A stretch of DNA of 64,000 nt, taken from assembly GCA_017311185.1 (NCBI GenBank), contig JAESUZ010001291.1, positions 248,001 to 312,000 of the forward strand. The letters are read 5' to 3'. A program made the translations under genes and the position numbers. Of the stretch, positions 1-10,943 are shown piece by piece (within the stretch, counting starts at the first letter, position 1; each line of letters begins with the position of its first letter). The notes beneath the pieces are model-generated. The model searched no databases and was not told where the DNA came from. It was given only the letters and a program-made list of their open reading frames with translations. Source of the stretch: Proteles cristata cristata. Taxonomy: Eukaryota; Chordata; Mammalia; Carnivora; Hyaenidae.

Positions 1-188
1 TTGAGAAAGAGCGAGAGACAGATTGTGAGCAGGGCAGGGGCAGAGAGAGGGAGACATAGAATCTGAAGCAGGTTCCAGGCTCTGAGCTGTCAGCACAGAG
101 CCCGACGCGGGGCTCGAACTCACAAGCTGTGAGATCATGACCTGAGCCAAAGTCGGACACTCAACCAACTGAGCCACCCAGGTGCCCC
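1..188 (-). repeat. SINEC_Fc, cut by window start
   Basis: Reverse-orientation copy. The GA-rich body, the gctcgaactcacaagctgtgagatcatgac B-box region and the terminal gagccacccaggtgcccc are clear. The A-rich tail lies outside the window. Older subtype (agaatctgaagcagg). Confidence 0.93.
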
Positions 189-285
189 ATCTCTTTTGAT
201 ATTTTTAAATGGTACCTCTGTTTTGTGGAAGGGACATTTCAAAGCCCTAGGTAGTTCCAGTAATAGCTCTCTTTTTTCTTAGTTT

Positions 286-478
286 TTAGGTTTGTTTATT
301 CATTTTGCGAGGTGGGAGCAGAGAGAGAGGGAGGGAGGGAGGGAGGGAGACACCCAAGCAGACTCTGCACTGTCAGCACAGAGCCCAACATGGGGCTCAG
401 TCTCACCAACTGTGAGATCATGACTTGAGCCAAAATCAACAGTTGGACACTTAACCGACTGAGCCAGCCGGGTGCCCC
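286..478 (-). repeat. SINEC_Fc, diverged
   Basis: Reverse copy ending gagccagccgggtgcccc. A (GGGA)n expansion sits at about 329-350 inside the GA-rich body, and the head carries several substitutions, so this is an older insertion. Confidence 0.88.
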
Positions 479-706
479 TTTTTTTCTTGCCCTTTATCTA
501 CTCAAAGGAGTATCAGTGAGAGGCAAAGGGGCACATCTCCCTAGAGAGAGAATGAGCTTAGAATTTCACTACATCGGTCTTTCTCAAAATTCCTCCCAGT
601 GAATAGTCAGACATTAAAAATATTACGGATAATTAAGAAGCCAACAGAATCTCCACCCCCCCCCACCCCAAAAGAGCAGATGATGGTAGACACACAAAGC
701 ATTTAC

Positions 707-772
707 CTTCTTCCCTCCAGTCACGAACTGCTTGCTGCTGGACCTCACGAAATGCGGGTTCACGGCAATGAT
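707..772 (-). CDS. VPS41: VPS41 coding exon (probably exon 7)
   Basis: The 66-nt exon encodes 22 residues, IIAVNPHFVRSSSKQFVTGG then KK, matching about residues 129-150 of VPS41 (second propeller blade). The acceptor is gtttccttgtag, with AG at 773-774. The donor is AAG/GTAAAT with GT at 705-706. The exon is phase 0/0. Two residues (Asn in AVNPHF and Ser in RSSSKQ) differ from what I remember for human VPS41 (His and Cys); this is a recollection, not an alignment. The protein should continue with a strand beginning KLLLFERSW, but no such coding sequence lies in 1-706, so the next exon is outside the window. Confidence 0.97.
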
Positions 773-1440
773 CTACAAGGAAACAAGGACCCACCACTGG
801 TTGAGGAGCCACCATTAAAGCACAGAATGAAAGCTCTTTACGTTACCGGCAACAGGATCTAAAACTTATCCTAAGATCTAGGTAAAAAGTAATCTATTCA
901 GGTAATAGTCTGCAACTGAGGACCCCGGAGTTTTGTTCTGGGAGGCCAGGTGAAAGCCCAAAGAAGAGAGTGAATTAGTTCTAGTTTCTGGCTGAGTGAG
1001 GACTCTCTGAGTACACATCCCCTCTTTAGGGCCCATCGAGGCAGCAAGAGATCATACCTATAACGGAGCACCATGCACCGAAGAAACCCAGAGAGAGAAC
1101 CCAACTGTCCCCGCGTCCGGATGCCTTCCCCTTCCAGTCTTCTCTGCCCCCTCGTTAGCTTTTACCTGGATGGTATCTTGAACAGCGGTTTCATCTCAGG
1201 CAACAAGGGCAATCAGCTTCGTGTTTTGGGGGCCAGTCTCTACCCTGAGCTCCGCACTCCTGTCTGCAAAACCTCCGTGCCGTTCCCACCAGATGTACTA
1301 CGGTTCTCTGAACCCAAGACCAAATCGGCAACGTCCTTACTCAACTCGTCCCTCCCTGGAGCTCATGGCATCGCCACACACACCACGGCCGGAGCCAGAA
1401 CCAGCTCCTCCCTCTCCCGTCGCCCCGTGCAACCCATCCC
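773..1440. other. VPS41 intron between the 2544-2606 and 707-772 exons, unclassified part
   Basis: Unique-looking intron sequence with no clear SINE. From about 1130 it becomes pyrimidine-rich and grades into the L2-like stretch that follows. Overlapping short open frames here have no domain resemblance. Confidence 0.5.
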
Positions 1441-1449
1441 CGAGGCTTG

Positions 1450-2220
1450 CAAGTGGGTCTCCTAACGGCTTTCCACGCTCTCATCTTCGACTCCACCTTG
1501 AACGCGCCTGACTGCTCCCGTCCCTGGGCCGTGACGCCCTGTCTCTGGGACAGGACGAGGCTTCCAAACTGCCTTCTGTCTGCAATCCCTCTCCTGCTTA
1601 GATCGCCCTCCGCTCTGCCAGAGCTGCCTTTCTAAAACACACATCAGATCCTATCTCTCCTTTACCTGTTGATCAGTAAGTGTTTGAATAAACAAGTGAA
1701 GACAATGAATGACCTCTCCCTTCAACAACTCTAATCGTCACTTTAAGGGCCATAACTGTTATCTAAGACGGTCTCTCCTGCCTCTCGCGCCTATCGGCCC
1801 TCCAATCTCTACTGTATATAGTCGCCGTATTAATTTTCCTTAAGCTTAGCTCAGTTTATGTCACTTCTCTGCTCTTAAACATTCAATAATTTCTCCTTAT
1901 CTACCAGCCAGAGTCCATATTCCTTCTCCTGAAAATACAGCCGGCCCCAGTCTGCCTCTGGGGCCCTGCTGCCGAGTCCGTGTTTTATGCGCCATCTAAA
2001 CCGGACCGTTTTTGCCACTTCCTGAATACAACTTGAACTTTATGGCCTCTCTGTTTATATTATATCGTTCTCCCACATGGAGAGGCAGCTTCTCTGTCTG
2101 CCCTGCCCATTTGTTAAAGGCCACTCGGACATCCATCCCCCTGTTAAGCTGTCACCACCAAGAACAGCTAGAAGTGACTCCTCCAGGCTCTGGACTCCTT
2201 AATATTGTTTTTTACCGCTT
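1450..2220 (+). repeat. L2 LINE remnant, old
   Basis: Contains L2-type landmarks, diverged: aaaacacacatcagatcctat near 1634, and a second similar block from 1830 (attaattttcc, gtcacttctctgctctta, agtccatattcctt, cggccccagtctgcc). Two successive L2-like blocks suggest either one long indel-rich copy or two neighbours. Identification is by eye. Confidence 0.5.
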
Positions 2221-2240
2221 TGAGTCCTTAATCACAGACT

Positions 2241-2310
2241 CTGTGTGTGTGTGTGTGTGTGTGTGTCTGTGTGTGTGTGTGCGCGCGCACGCGCATGTGT
2301 GTGTGTGTGT
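2241..2310. repeat. (GT)n/(GC)n microsatellite
   Basis: Alternating purine-pyrimidine run of about 70 bp: (TG)n, then gcgcgcgcacgcgc, then (TG)n again. It lies 234 bp downstream, in transcription direction, of the 2544-2606 exon. Confidence 0.95.
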
Positions 2311-2543
2311 TTATTATCTCCCTCACTACAACGAAAGATTCCTAAGGACAGCCTGAGATCACAGTCACATAAGACACATCCTGTGCTCTTTTACACCATG
2401 AAATATTGTCTAGTACATTCAAAGTTCTGAAGAGATGCTCACTGATGAAACTGATGCAAGACGGACAGCATTCAAAGTATGATAATCCTTATGGCTTTTG
2501 TTGAGAAAATCCTCAGAAAAATTAAAATTTACTGAGTACTTAC

Positions 2544-2606
2544 TTTAATGGGACAGTCAAAAGTCTCATGAAATTCTTCTCCAGAATATAGTCCAAACAC
2601 CTGCAC
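2544..2606 (-). CDS. VPS41: VPS41 coding exon (probably exon 6)
   Basis: The 63-nt exon encodes 21 residues, VQVFGLYSGEEFHETFDC then PIK, matching about residues 108-128 of VPS41. 'VQVFGLYSGEE' is the outer-strand motif closing one propeller blade, and 'HETFDCPIK' starts the next. The acceptor is tcctttttactttttag, with AG at 2607-2608. The donor is AAA/GTAAGT, a consensus match, with GT at 2542-2543. It is phase 0 at both ends and lies 8,337 bp from the previous exon and 1,771 bp from the next. Confidence 0.97.
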
Positions 2607-2986
2607 CTAAAAAGTAAAAAGGATCCTGTCAGTTCACCAGGACGGCAACAAAGGCGGCTGCTGAGTTGGCGAAAGCACATACTATTGATTAAAAAAAAAA
2701 GAATATTTAATAATCTAAGGCCCTTGTGATCTCTATCAAATATCCAATGAAAACAATTCTATCAGGGTGAGAGTACCCCACTGCAATTAGGTTTTTATAA
2801 GCGCCTCATGGACACAGTTCCCTTTACTCACCACAAATTTGTTTTATTAAAGGGATGACAACTTTTATAAATGAAATAGTTATGAATAGTTTATTAATAT
2901 TCCTTTATGAACTTCCCATAGGCTATCCCTAAAGGAATTATTTTCTTCCTTTTCCTGAAGGAAACAGGGACTTCTTTTTTGAGTCT

Positions 2987-3030
2987 TATATATGTGTATA
3001 TATACGTACATATATACACATACATATATT
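2987..3030. repeat. (TATATG/TACATA)n microsatellite
   Basis: Imperfect AT-rich repeat of ta, tg and ca dinucleotides at the edge of an old L1 fragment. Confidence 0.85.
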
Positions 3031-3149
3031 AGGACAAGAGATGAGGTGAACCGCACTTCATTTATAATCTTATGTTGAATCTACTTAGTGTACATATATA
3101 AGATTTAAGTTTCTATTTATCACTACCACCCTGAAGACTACCGTATTTG

Positions 3150-3790
3150 GTTCATACTTAATCTCTTTTCTTAAAAGCGGTTTCCTTAAAAACTGGTTAA
3201 TATACATATTGTAAAGGGTACGAGTCATAAATTGACAGCTTGACAAACTTTTACGATATAGACATACCCCTATAGATGCCATCAGATCAAGAAACAGAAC
3301 CTGAGAAGCACTTCTGTGTTCCTTTCCATTAAGAAACACCCTCAAAATGAACCGCCACTCTGAAATCTGTCACCATAGAGAAGTTGTGCTGGTGTTTGAA
3401 TTTTCTACAAATACAACCATAAACTATTTCACTGGCTTCTTTCACTCAACATTTTCCTCGCTGCCTCTGTCCACACCGTTGCATATAGCAGTGCCTGGTT
3501 CTCCGCCATTGCTATATAGTATTTCGACGTATGAATACACAAAACACATATCTGCCTTTTGTTGGTCATTTGGGTTGTTTCCAGATTGGGGCTATTATAA
3601 ATAAGATGCACGCACTGACCACTCTTCACCCATTTTTTGGTGCACTTAGGTACACGCTGATGAAGGGTATACGGAAGTAGGAAGTGACTTGTTGCCACAG
3701 GCTACACATCTGCTCACGTTTAATAAACTGCCAAACCATTTCACAAAGTGGTTCTAATCAATTCACACGCTTACCAATAGGGCTTAAGAT
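3150..3790 (-). repeat. Old L1 3' region, inverted
   Basis: Read on the plus strand it shows the reverse complement of an L1 ORF2/3' end: ggcttctttcactcaacatttt, gttggtcatttgggttgtttccag, ggggctattataaataag, then ctgccaaaccatttcacaaagtgg. Many substitutions and indels mark it as pre-carnivore age. Confidence 0.8.
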
Positions 3791-3879
3791 CCCAGGGGCT
3801 CTCAAACACTTGGAGCTAACTGTTAGGGGCACTGGGAACTATTTCCCAATACTTGGGACCTGTGCACTCGGTCTCCAGT

Positions 3880-4440
3880 CTCTAGAAGAATCGTAGTATT
3901 TTTTCTTTAAATTTGTAAGAATTCACTGCTGAAGCTATCTAGGTTGGACAGCTCTATGTGAGAAAGTAATTATGAATTCAAATATTCAAACAGTTATAAA
4001 ACTATTCAGACTTTCGATTTCTTCTGGTTTCCATCTTAGTAAGTTGCGAGTGGTTCATTTTTGCAAGTTCAAAGAGGAAAATTTACCCACAATTTAATTG
4101 TCGGTGACAAATTCCTTCAGTAAGAGGTAAGTCTTCAAGACCCTCATTTTGTGACGACTGGTTTTATGTTACCATACACCACGTACGGTATCTGGGCTCC
4201 AATAACAGCACACAGTACGATGTAACAGAGAGGGTATTTGATTTACCCTGAGGTAGCCCATGGAATGTATTCTTGACATGATAAATGCATGCATGCCCCA
4301 CCACCACCTTGCGTCTCACTGGTTAGAAGGAATCATCGTTATTCCACAGTTAAGATCCCTGGATACTAAGGACCAGACCCCTCCCTACATAAACCAAACA
4401 GTGCTGGTGGGTTGAAATGGTATTTTAGAAGGTCCACAAC
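3880..4440. other. Intron, nothing recognised
   Basis: AT-rich intronic sequence. I see no SINE, exon or structured repeat. Confidence 0.5.
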
Positions 4441-4444
4441 TGAA

Positions 4445-4625
4445 ATTATGCAGCTAGCACTGAAAATCCTTTTCTGCCTCATTTGATCCTTAAAGCAACA
4501 TGATGAGGTATGGACAGCAAACACCATTATGCCTGCTTAACAGAGGAGTGTGCAGAAAAACAACAGACTTGGCCAAGGTCATAAAGAGCAAGAAGAGTGT
4601 TTCAAACCCTATTCTCTTACACACT
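4445..4625 (+). repeat. MIR
   Basis: Shows the MIR core order: tgcctcatttgatccttaaagcaac, tgatgaggta, attatgcctgcttaacagaggagtgtgcag, cttggccaaggtcat. Diverged about as expected for a mammal-wide SINE. Confidence 0.75.
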
Positions 4626-4890
4626 AACATTATAGGAGATCACCTAAAATATGGAAATAAGAGACCTTTCTACATAAGAAAGCATAAGAAAAGTAGAACA
4701 GGAAAATACCATTCAAAAGCCTCAAATGTTTACCAAACTAAAGGTGAGTGTCAGACTCTGAATTAGACAAGTCTGTGATAAAAAACACAAACAAAATGGA
4801 GCAGACTGTTCATTCAAATGGATAAACTTCCTTCTGGCTACAGCAGGTTAAAGGTGGTTTTAAGACCAAAGTTAGGGTTGTTGTCGTCGT

Positions 4891-5125
4891 TTTTTAATGT
4901 TTTTTTAAATTTATTTTTTAAATGTTTTTATTTATTTCTGAGAGAGAGACAGCGTGAGCAGGGGAGGGTCAGAGAGAGAGAGGGAGACACAGAATCGGAA
5001 GCAGGCTCCAGGCTCTGAGTCAGCTGTCAGCACAGAGCCTGACACAGGGCTTGAGCCCATGAACCACAAGATCAGGACCTGAGCTGAAGCCGGACACTTA
5101 ACCGACTGAGCCACCCAGGTGTCCC
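4891..5125 (-). repeat. SINEC_Fc, adjoining a second copy
   Basis: Reverse copy from the poly-T side (tttttaatgtttttttaaat) to gagccacccaggtgtccc. It abuts the next SINE head-to-tail with no spacer, so the junction is probably an insertion beside an existing copy. Confidence 0.93.
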
Positions 5126-5312
5126 AACGTTTATTTATTTTTGAGAGAGACAGACTGAGCAGGAGGGGGAGAGAGAGATGCAGAATATGGAGCTGGCTCT
5201 AGACTCTGAGCTGTCAGCACAGAGCCCAACAAGAGGCTCAAACCCATGAAATACTAGATTGTGAGCTGAGCTGAAGTCAGGCGTTTAACTGACTGAGCCA
5301 TCCAGGCACCCC
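5126..5312 (-). repeat. SINEC_Fc, second of a head-to-tail pair
   Basis: Reverse copy starting aacgtttatttatttttgagagagac and ending gagccatccaggcacccc. More diverged than its neighbour, hence probably the older member. Confidence 0.92.
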
Positions 5313-6865
5313 TCAGTGATTTCTACTGTGGGGAAAAGTATTTGAGATACACATAAATGATGTAAGAACCCACCGAAAAAGACTGAGGCATCAGTAAATG
5401 AGAAGATAAGTATTAGGGCTGTGAATCTAATGGTGAAATTAAATGATGAATTACCAGGGATAAGTGCCCCTTTAAACATTACGAACCCATACTGAAGATG
5501 GAATAGTGGACCAATATGGGGGAATCAACAGAAAAGAGATCAGACTGGAATTCTGGGGTCAGTCTCTACTGCTGTGTTTAACTGAATAATCTCTTCATCA
5601 AATAACTGTATTTTCTCCTTGAATATCGAAGAACACTAACTTCACGAGACAAATCTCCTAACTTGATCAGGACAAACAGGGTGACGTGTAAAACCCTCGA
5701 TGTTCTGGTTCATTTCACTAATGTGACAAACGAAACTAGTGGGTCACAATTATACTACGATAGCCAATAAAATCCTAGAGTTTTTATTCACTCTTCTCTC
5801 TCCCTCTTGATCTATTCTGCCATCTTGTCAGCTGAATATCATGCTTGTCTGTGAAAGGAGCCTGTTTAATGTCTGCCTAGAAGTTTTGGGTTTAAGAAAG
5901 ATTTCATCCCAAATAAGAATCATAGAATTAAAGGTCAAAAAGGGCGGGGCTCCCTTTGAAAATGGTACCCTCCAACAACTTCCCGCAACTAGTCTCAAAA
6001 ATACCTAATGAAGAAAGAGCAAGTCCAGAAAACTTGGCCTTTTAGACCATCTACTGCAGTCTGGAAGATTTCTCCTGAACTCCAGATCATCTCTTTGGTG
6101 GTCATATGAAGACCACAGAAGAGATGTTTGATGTAAAGGAAACCTATCTTCACAAAACAGTAAGGAACATGTGTATTCTTCTCCACTAGAGTGTGGAGTT
6201 CTACGGATTTGTCAACCAGAAAACGGGGTGACACCCATCTGATGTGGGAGAACCATGAATGAGGCAGCCAGAGGGTCAGACAACCTCCAGGCAGTGCTTC
6301 CCTGGTAACGGCCTCTCTCAAACCCCAGTTTGCACACAGTAGCGGGTCAAGTTCAAACAGGGATGAAGACATAAGCTGCCACTGCATCTAGGGTGGTGGG
6401 TGAAGTGACCCTCACAGAAGAGATGGCTGGTTTTCATTTTCTCCATCCACGGAAGTGTCAGAGGCCTGGGAGAGAGGACAGCAGAGGCTCCCGTGTCCCT
6501 GGGGGGCTGCCTTAAATGGATTCCCTCTGGTTAGAGGAAATCAAGCTCTTTCATGAGGCCCCTGTGTGGAGCTACCCAAAATGGTAACAGGCTGGGCCCA
6601 GAGCAATCAGACCCAGAATGTGTTTACCAAGCCACATTTAGAAAGAGCTCTTCTCCTTGTTCTGGAATGGATAAACCAGCAACACAAAACGGACATGAGG
6701 TCTATAAAAAGGATATCACAGAGCACCATTCCAATGATTCGGAGGGAGATAAAGCATGCTTTTAGGAGTGTTTACTAGTAACCAGAAAAGAAACTAGAAA
6801 GCCATCAGGGTGACTTCGATAAAAAGAAAAGGCCTCCATGAGTCTGGAGCAGAAAGACAGGATAT
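5313..6865. other. Intron, nothing recognised
   Basis: About 1.5 kb with no felid SINE. An open frame of 130 codons on the minus strand at 5995-6387 has no recognisable domain or splice context. Short stretches around 5920-5990 look like an old MIR-like remnant but are too diverged to call. Confidence 0.5.
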
Positions 6866-6869
6866 GAGA

Positions 6870-7085
6870 GCTAGCAATTACTAGGTGTTTCTTCTGTTCC
6901 TGATATTATTCCAATTTACAAGTATTAACTTGTTTATTTCTAGTAATCACTGAGGCAGGTGCCATCATTATCCCCATTGAATAGAGGCGGAAGCAGGCTA
7001 AGGCCCGGAGAGAAGGCAAAAACTTACCCGCAATCACATGGCTACCATGCAGAATTCCATTCCTACCCACTAGACTGTACTGCCC
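6870..7085 (+). repeat. MIR
   Basis: Good MIR match in order: attactaggtgtttcttctgttcc, ttaacttgtttatttctagtaatcactgaggcaggtgcc, attatccccattgaatagagg, then the aatcacatggcta and ctagactgtactgcc tail region. Confidence 0.85.
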
Positions 7086-7110
7086 GGCACTCTAAGACAT
7101 GCGAGAAGTT

Positions 7111-7338
7111 GGGGCGCCTGGGTGGCTTAGTCGGTTAAGTGTCCGACTTTCGCTTAGGTCATGATCTCGCGGTTCGTGGGTTTGAGCCCCGCATCGGGCT
7201 CTGTGCTGACTGTCGGCTCAGAGCCTGGAGCCTGTTTCAGAGTCTGTGTCTCCCTCTCTCTCTGACCCTCCCCTGCTCACGCTGTCTCTCTCTCTCTCTC
7301 TAGAAATAAAATAAAAATATTAAAAAAAAAAAAAAAAA
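7111..7338 (+). repeat. SINEC_Fc, young subtype with perfect TSD
   Basis: Full-length copy from ggggcgcctgggtggcttag to a pure A tail. The target-site duplication aagacatgcgagaagtt (17 bp) is identical at 7094-7110 and 7337-7353. Diagnostic ctttcgcttaggtc and ctagaaataaaat mark the young subtype. It is antisense to VPS41. Confidence 0.97.
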
Positions 7339-7353
7339 GACATGCGAGAAGTT

Positions 7354-7584
7354 GTAAATTTAAAAGAAAAAAATTAAATGTATGTCTGGCTGATATTAAA
7401 ACAGAGCTGGGAGCAAAAGAAAGATTTCAGAAAAATTAAAAATCCAAGATGGAGTAAAATGCTACTAAGGCAAAGTGGACAGTGGAATGAAAGCACATCA
7501 GCAAAAGGAACAGACCAGACAGTCTCCCCTGACTGCAGAGAAAGAAGCAGGATAAAAACAATGAGAAAGGAAAGCACATACCTC
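7354..7584. other. Intron, nothing recognised
   Basis: Purine-rich intronic sequence between a young SINE and a microsatellite. Confidence 0.4.
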
Positions 7585-7617
<33 letters not shown>

Positions 7618-7662
7618 GTGAGAGAGAAAGAGAGAGAGACAGGCAGACAGACAGACAGACAC
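7585..7662. repeat. (TG)n then (GA)n and (CAGA)n microsatellite
   Basis: Compound simple repeat: (TG)n to 7620, a GA-rich run, then cagacagacagacagac. It may be the degraded tail of an older element. Confidence 0.93.
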
Positions 7663-7782
7663 CAGGACCAATTTTCCTTACAATCTACGTATTTTCAAAA
7701 GAAGGGTGAACAGGGCTTATCCGGTCATCCTCTTTCCTTGACAAGATCCTGTACAATAATGCGGGGGGCGGGGGGTGGGGGT

Positions 7783-8002
7783 GGGGCACCTGGGGGGCTC
7801 AGTGGGTTATGCATCCGATTTCAGCTCAGGTCATGATCTAATGGTTCCTGAGTTAGTTCAAGACCCACGTTGGGCTCTATACTGACAGCTCGGATCCTGC
7901 AGCCTGCTTCAGATTCTGCGTCTCCCTCTTTCTCTCTGCTCCTACCCGATCGCTCTCTGTCTCTCTCTCTCAAAAATAAACATTAAAAAATTTTTAAAAA
8001 AA
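7783..8002 (+). repeat. SINEC_Fc, diverged
   Basis: Copy beginning ggggcacctggggggctcag after a G-rich run (7762-7786) and ending aaaaataaacattaaaaaattttt. Substitutions in both promoter boxes mark it as older. Confidence 0.9.
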
Positions 8003-8058
8003 GAGTGCAGGATGGGAAAGGCCAGTCTACGGTGGGTTAAAGAGTGAATGGTTAGCTA

Positions 8059-8285
8059 GGGCACCCGGATGGCTCAGTCGGTTGAGCATCTGACTTTGGC
8101 TCAGGTCATGATCTCACAGTTTGTGGGTTCGAGCCCCACGTCGGGCTCTGTGCTGACAGCTCAGAGCCTGGAGCTGCTTCGGATTCTGTGTCTCCCCCTC
8201 TCTCTGCCCCTCCTCTGCTCTCACTCTGTCTCTGTCTCTCAAAAATAAATGTTAAAATTTTTTTTTAAATAAAATTTAAAAAGGT
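8059..8285 (+). repeat. SINEC_Fc with TSD
   Basis: Copy starting ggcacccggatggctcag. The duplication gtgaatggttagc is at 8044-8056 and 8286-8298. It is only about 55 bp from the preceding SINE in the same orientation. Older subtype (ggattctgtgtctcc). Confidence 0.93.
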
Positions 8286-8299
8286 GTGAATGGTTAGCA

Positions 8300-9190
8300 A
8301 TAAAAACAGTTAAGATACATCTGGAGGGCTTGCTGTACACCCAGCACCTCGCAAGGTCCCCATGCAGACGTCCGGGTGGGCCCGCTGCCCAGCTGAGGAA
8401 GAGCGGGCACTGGGGAGCCAAGCAGTGCGCCCAGCCCAGCGCGGGACCGCGGAAATGCCGCCGTGCTCCCAGCCTCTGTGTGGTAACTGCCTCCAGCCTA
8501 AGTACTATAGGGTTTCTCTGAAGAAATGAAAATAAATGGAACTGAAGCAATAATCAAAATCAGAACTGAAGTAAACTTTCCTGAAATGAAAACAATACTT
8601 CAGTATACGGATCACGAGGACTTACTGTGTTCCAGACAGAATTAAGGAAAATAGATCCGAACAAGACATAACTACAAGGGCCGGATGCGGCTGTTTTATT
8701 GTTGTTATTATTATTAGTCTAAGCTTCAGGGCAGGACAAAAAAAAAAAAATTAAAAAGGTTTCGTGAAAGAACAAAAGTATGCTAGCCTCAGACATGTCC
8801 ACGAAAATAAAGGTCAGATAAACGGGAACAACATCTCCAAAATTTTAAGAGAAAGTATCTCCACCCTGTACTCTATACTTAATTGATTCTAATTTATGAA
8901 CGAAGGTGACATATTTTTATCTGGGGGTCTTAATATACTAAAGAAAAAAAAACCACACCGGCCATATAAAGATGTATTAGATCTAGACATCTTCAGTTTA
9001 TCTTTGTAATAACCTTTATGTGTTTATCATCACTCACCACTTTGCCAGATCATTCTAACTTAGCTGCTCAATTTTCACAATACTGGCTAGCTTACATAAA
9101 TTATGTGTGCCAAAAGATCTCTTTTCAACTTTATTAATGCTGATTTATTTTCAGTTTTATGCTAATAAAACATATGTGAAATATATACAT
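8300..9190. other. Intron, nothing recognised
   Basis: A short GC-rich piece at about 8330-8510 has no recognisable repeat or exon; the remainder is AT-rich. Confidence 0.45.
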
Positions 9191-9210
9191 TTAAAAATGT
9201 ATCCTGAGTT

Positions 9211-9424
9211 GGGGCAGCTGGGTGGTTCAGTCGGTTAAGCGGCTGACTTCTGTTCAGGTCATGATCTTGCAGTTCGGGGGTTCGGGCCCGTGTAGGGCTC
9301 TGTGCTGACAGCTCAGAGCCTGGAGCCTGTTTCTGATTCTGTGTCTCCCTCTCTGCGCCCACTCCCTACCCCCGACCACCCACACGCTCTTTCTCAAAAA
9401 TAAACATTAAAAAAATATTTTTTT
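9211..9424 (+). repeat. SINEC_Fc with TSD
   Basis: Copy from ggggcagctgggtggttcag to aaacattaaaaaaatattttttt. The duplication aatgtatcctg is at 9196-9206 and 9425-9435. Confidence 0.93.
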
Positions 9425-9435
9425 AATGTATCCTG

Positions 9436-10943
9436 GGTCAATACCAAACTATGAGAGTAAGGAATAGGACTAACATGAGAATAAAGGTATTTGCCAAGAA
9501 GTGTACCAGATGATATCTGAGGGTCATTATCCACCAGACAGAATTAAAATATCTCACTCTGCCACAGATAGTAATTCTTCAACATTTAAAGCTTTGAAAA
9601 TTCCTTGATGACGTATTATAATAAAAATCTTTCTTTTCAATTTGGAAAATCAATGTGTTCTTTCAACCAAATGCGTTCAATTAAATTGTCCACAAGGACT
9701 TTTTTGTGCTGTTTTGTTTTCTTTAAGAGAATAAAATAAAGTTGATTTTTCTGTACAAATCCATGAATGCAAAAAGGTTTCAACAGTTTGGATAATTCTC
9801 AATTTCCGTACATACCGACTCTTCCCTCAACTCTGTGACAATCTAGCTGACCACAGAATTTTAGAAAGTAGTGCAAAATCTGACCGTGCTCTTTGGAAAG
9901 CACAGCATTTTGATTACTGTTTCAAAAGACTCTTTGGGCAACATTAAACTTGGGCATGTAAAATGCATTCTTGTGCATCCAGAGGACTTCATTTTTCTTT
10001 TGTTAATAGATTAAATGGGTATAAATTTTTTATGTGGAGTACATGGTTTTTCATTTACTCATCTTAATGACCCACTGAATTTAGGCCATGTAAAAATACA
10101 AAGTCAGATTAGGAAATGCACTCTACTCGGTCAGGAACATGGAAGATTCTGGAAGGGCTCTTTGCGCACTTTCTTCTGAAACTCTTATTTTAGGAGAGTA
10201 GCTTAAATACACCGTGCATGAGAATGTTATCATTGCGGACCAACATTAGAAAAGACTTCCATCGACTGAAAAACAAAAAAGACATTCTTATAACTGGAAA
10301 ATCAATCACCGCAGCCACTAAATGTCACAGCTCAACACGAGCAGGAGGCACTGATAATTGTTAGTTACACCCGCACAAATGATGTATGTCCTCGGTTGAG
10401 GAAGTGGGTGCCAGGTTTTTAGAAAACTGTACATATATTGATTTTACATTTATTTAATGTGGCCATTGTAAGACGCTTTATTCTTCTGATAAACTATGAT
10501 TGCTTATCAAAAGATTCTATAATTCAAGAGAAACATTCATAACTTGTGTGGAAATGAAAACCACCAGCCCACAGAAATCATACCCACAAAATCCAATTTT
10601 GTGGATTTATGGCAGAAAGGCATTAAGCTACTGTCTTGCAGGCACTGCAGACCCGTCACTGAAGTATAAGTGGCACAGGGATGATGATTAAGGTGACGCG
10701 GCGCCCTGCCACAGCTGTTAATCAGCTTAATACTGGTTACATTATTGACATTCTTGTAATTACTTTTCCTAAGGCACATTTGTGCAAAATATATTTTACT
10801 TTAATTATGAGCAATCGGAAGCAGGTCCAATACCCAAAAAGAAGAATTCGGGCTCTCCTAGGGCAGGGGTGCGAGAGGCGCCTGAGTTGGGGGACAGCCC
10901 AGCCCTCAGACGGCTTCGGACACCACGCACGTCACTGCCATAC
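9436..10943. other. SINE-poor intron block next to the 10944-11018 exon
   Basis: About 1.5 kb of AT-rich, apparently unique sequence with no recognisable transposon, directly downstream of the exon in transcription direction. It contains clusters of AT-rich homeodomain-like motifs (for example ttcaattaaattg near 9677). Function is unknown; see findings. Confidence 0.45.

Noticed and set aside
633..815. 60-codon minus-strand open frame overlapping a VPS41 exon
   Set aside because: It reads the exon in the wrong frame. The correct frame gives the VPS41 peptide IIAVNPHFV between AG and GT sites.
5995..6387. Open frame of 130 codons on the minus strand
   Set aside because: Sequence has no recognisable motif and no exon-like flanks; position is mid-intron of VPS41.
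7111..7190. tRNA gene-like A and B boxes in SINE heads
   Set aside because: The tRNA similarity is that of the SINE family's pol III promoter, repeated in every copy; no cloverleaf tRNA gene is present.
7378..7836. Open frame of 152 codons on the plus strand
   Set aside because: It runs through a (TG)n/(CAGA)n microsatellite and into a SINE head, so it is chance read-through of simple repeats.
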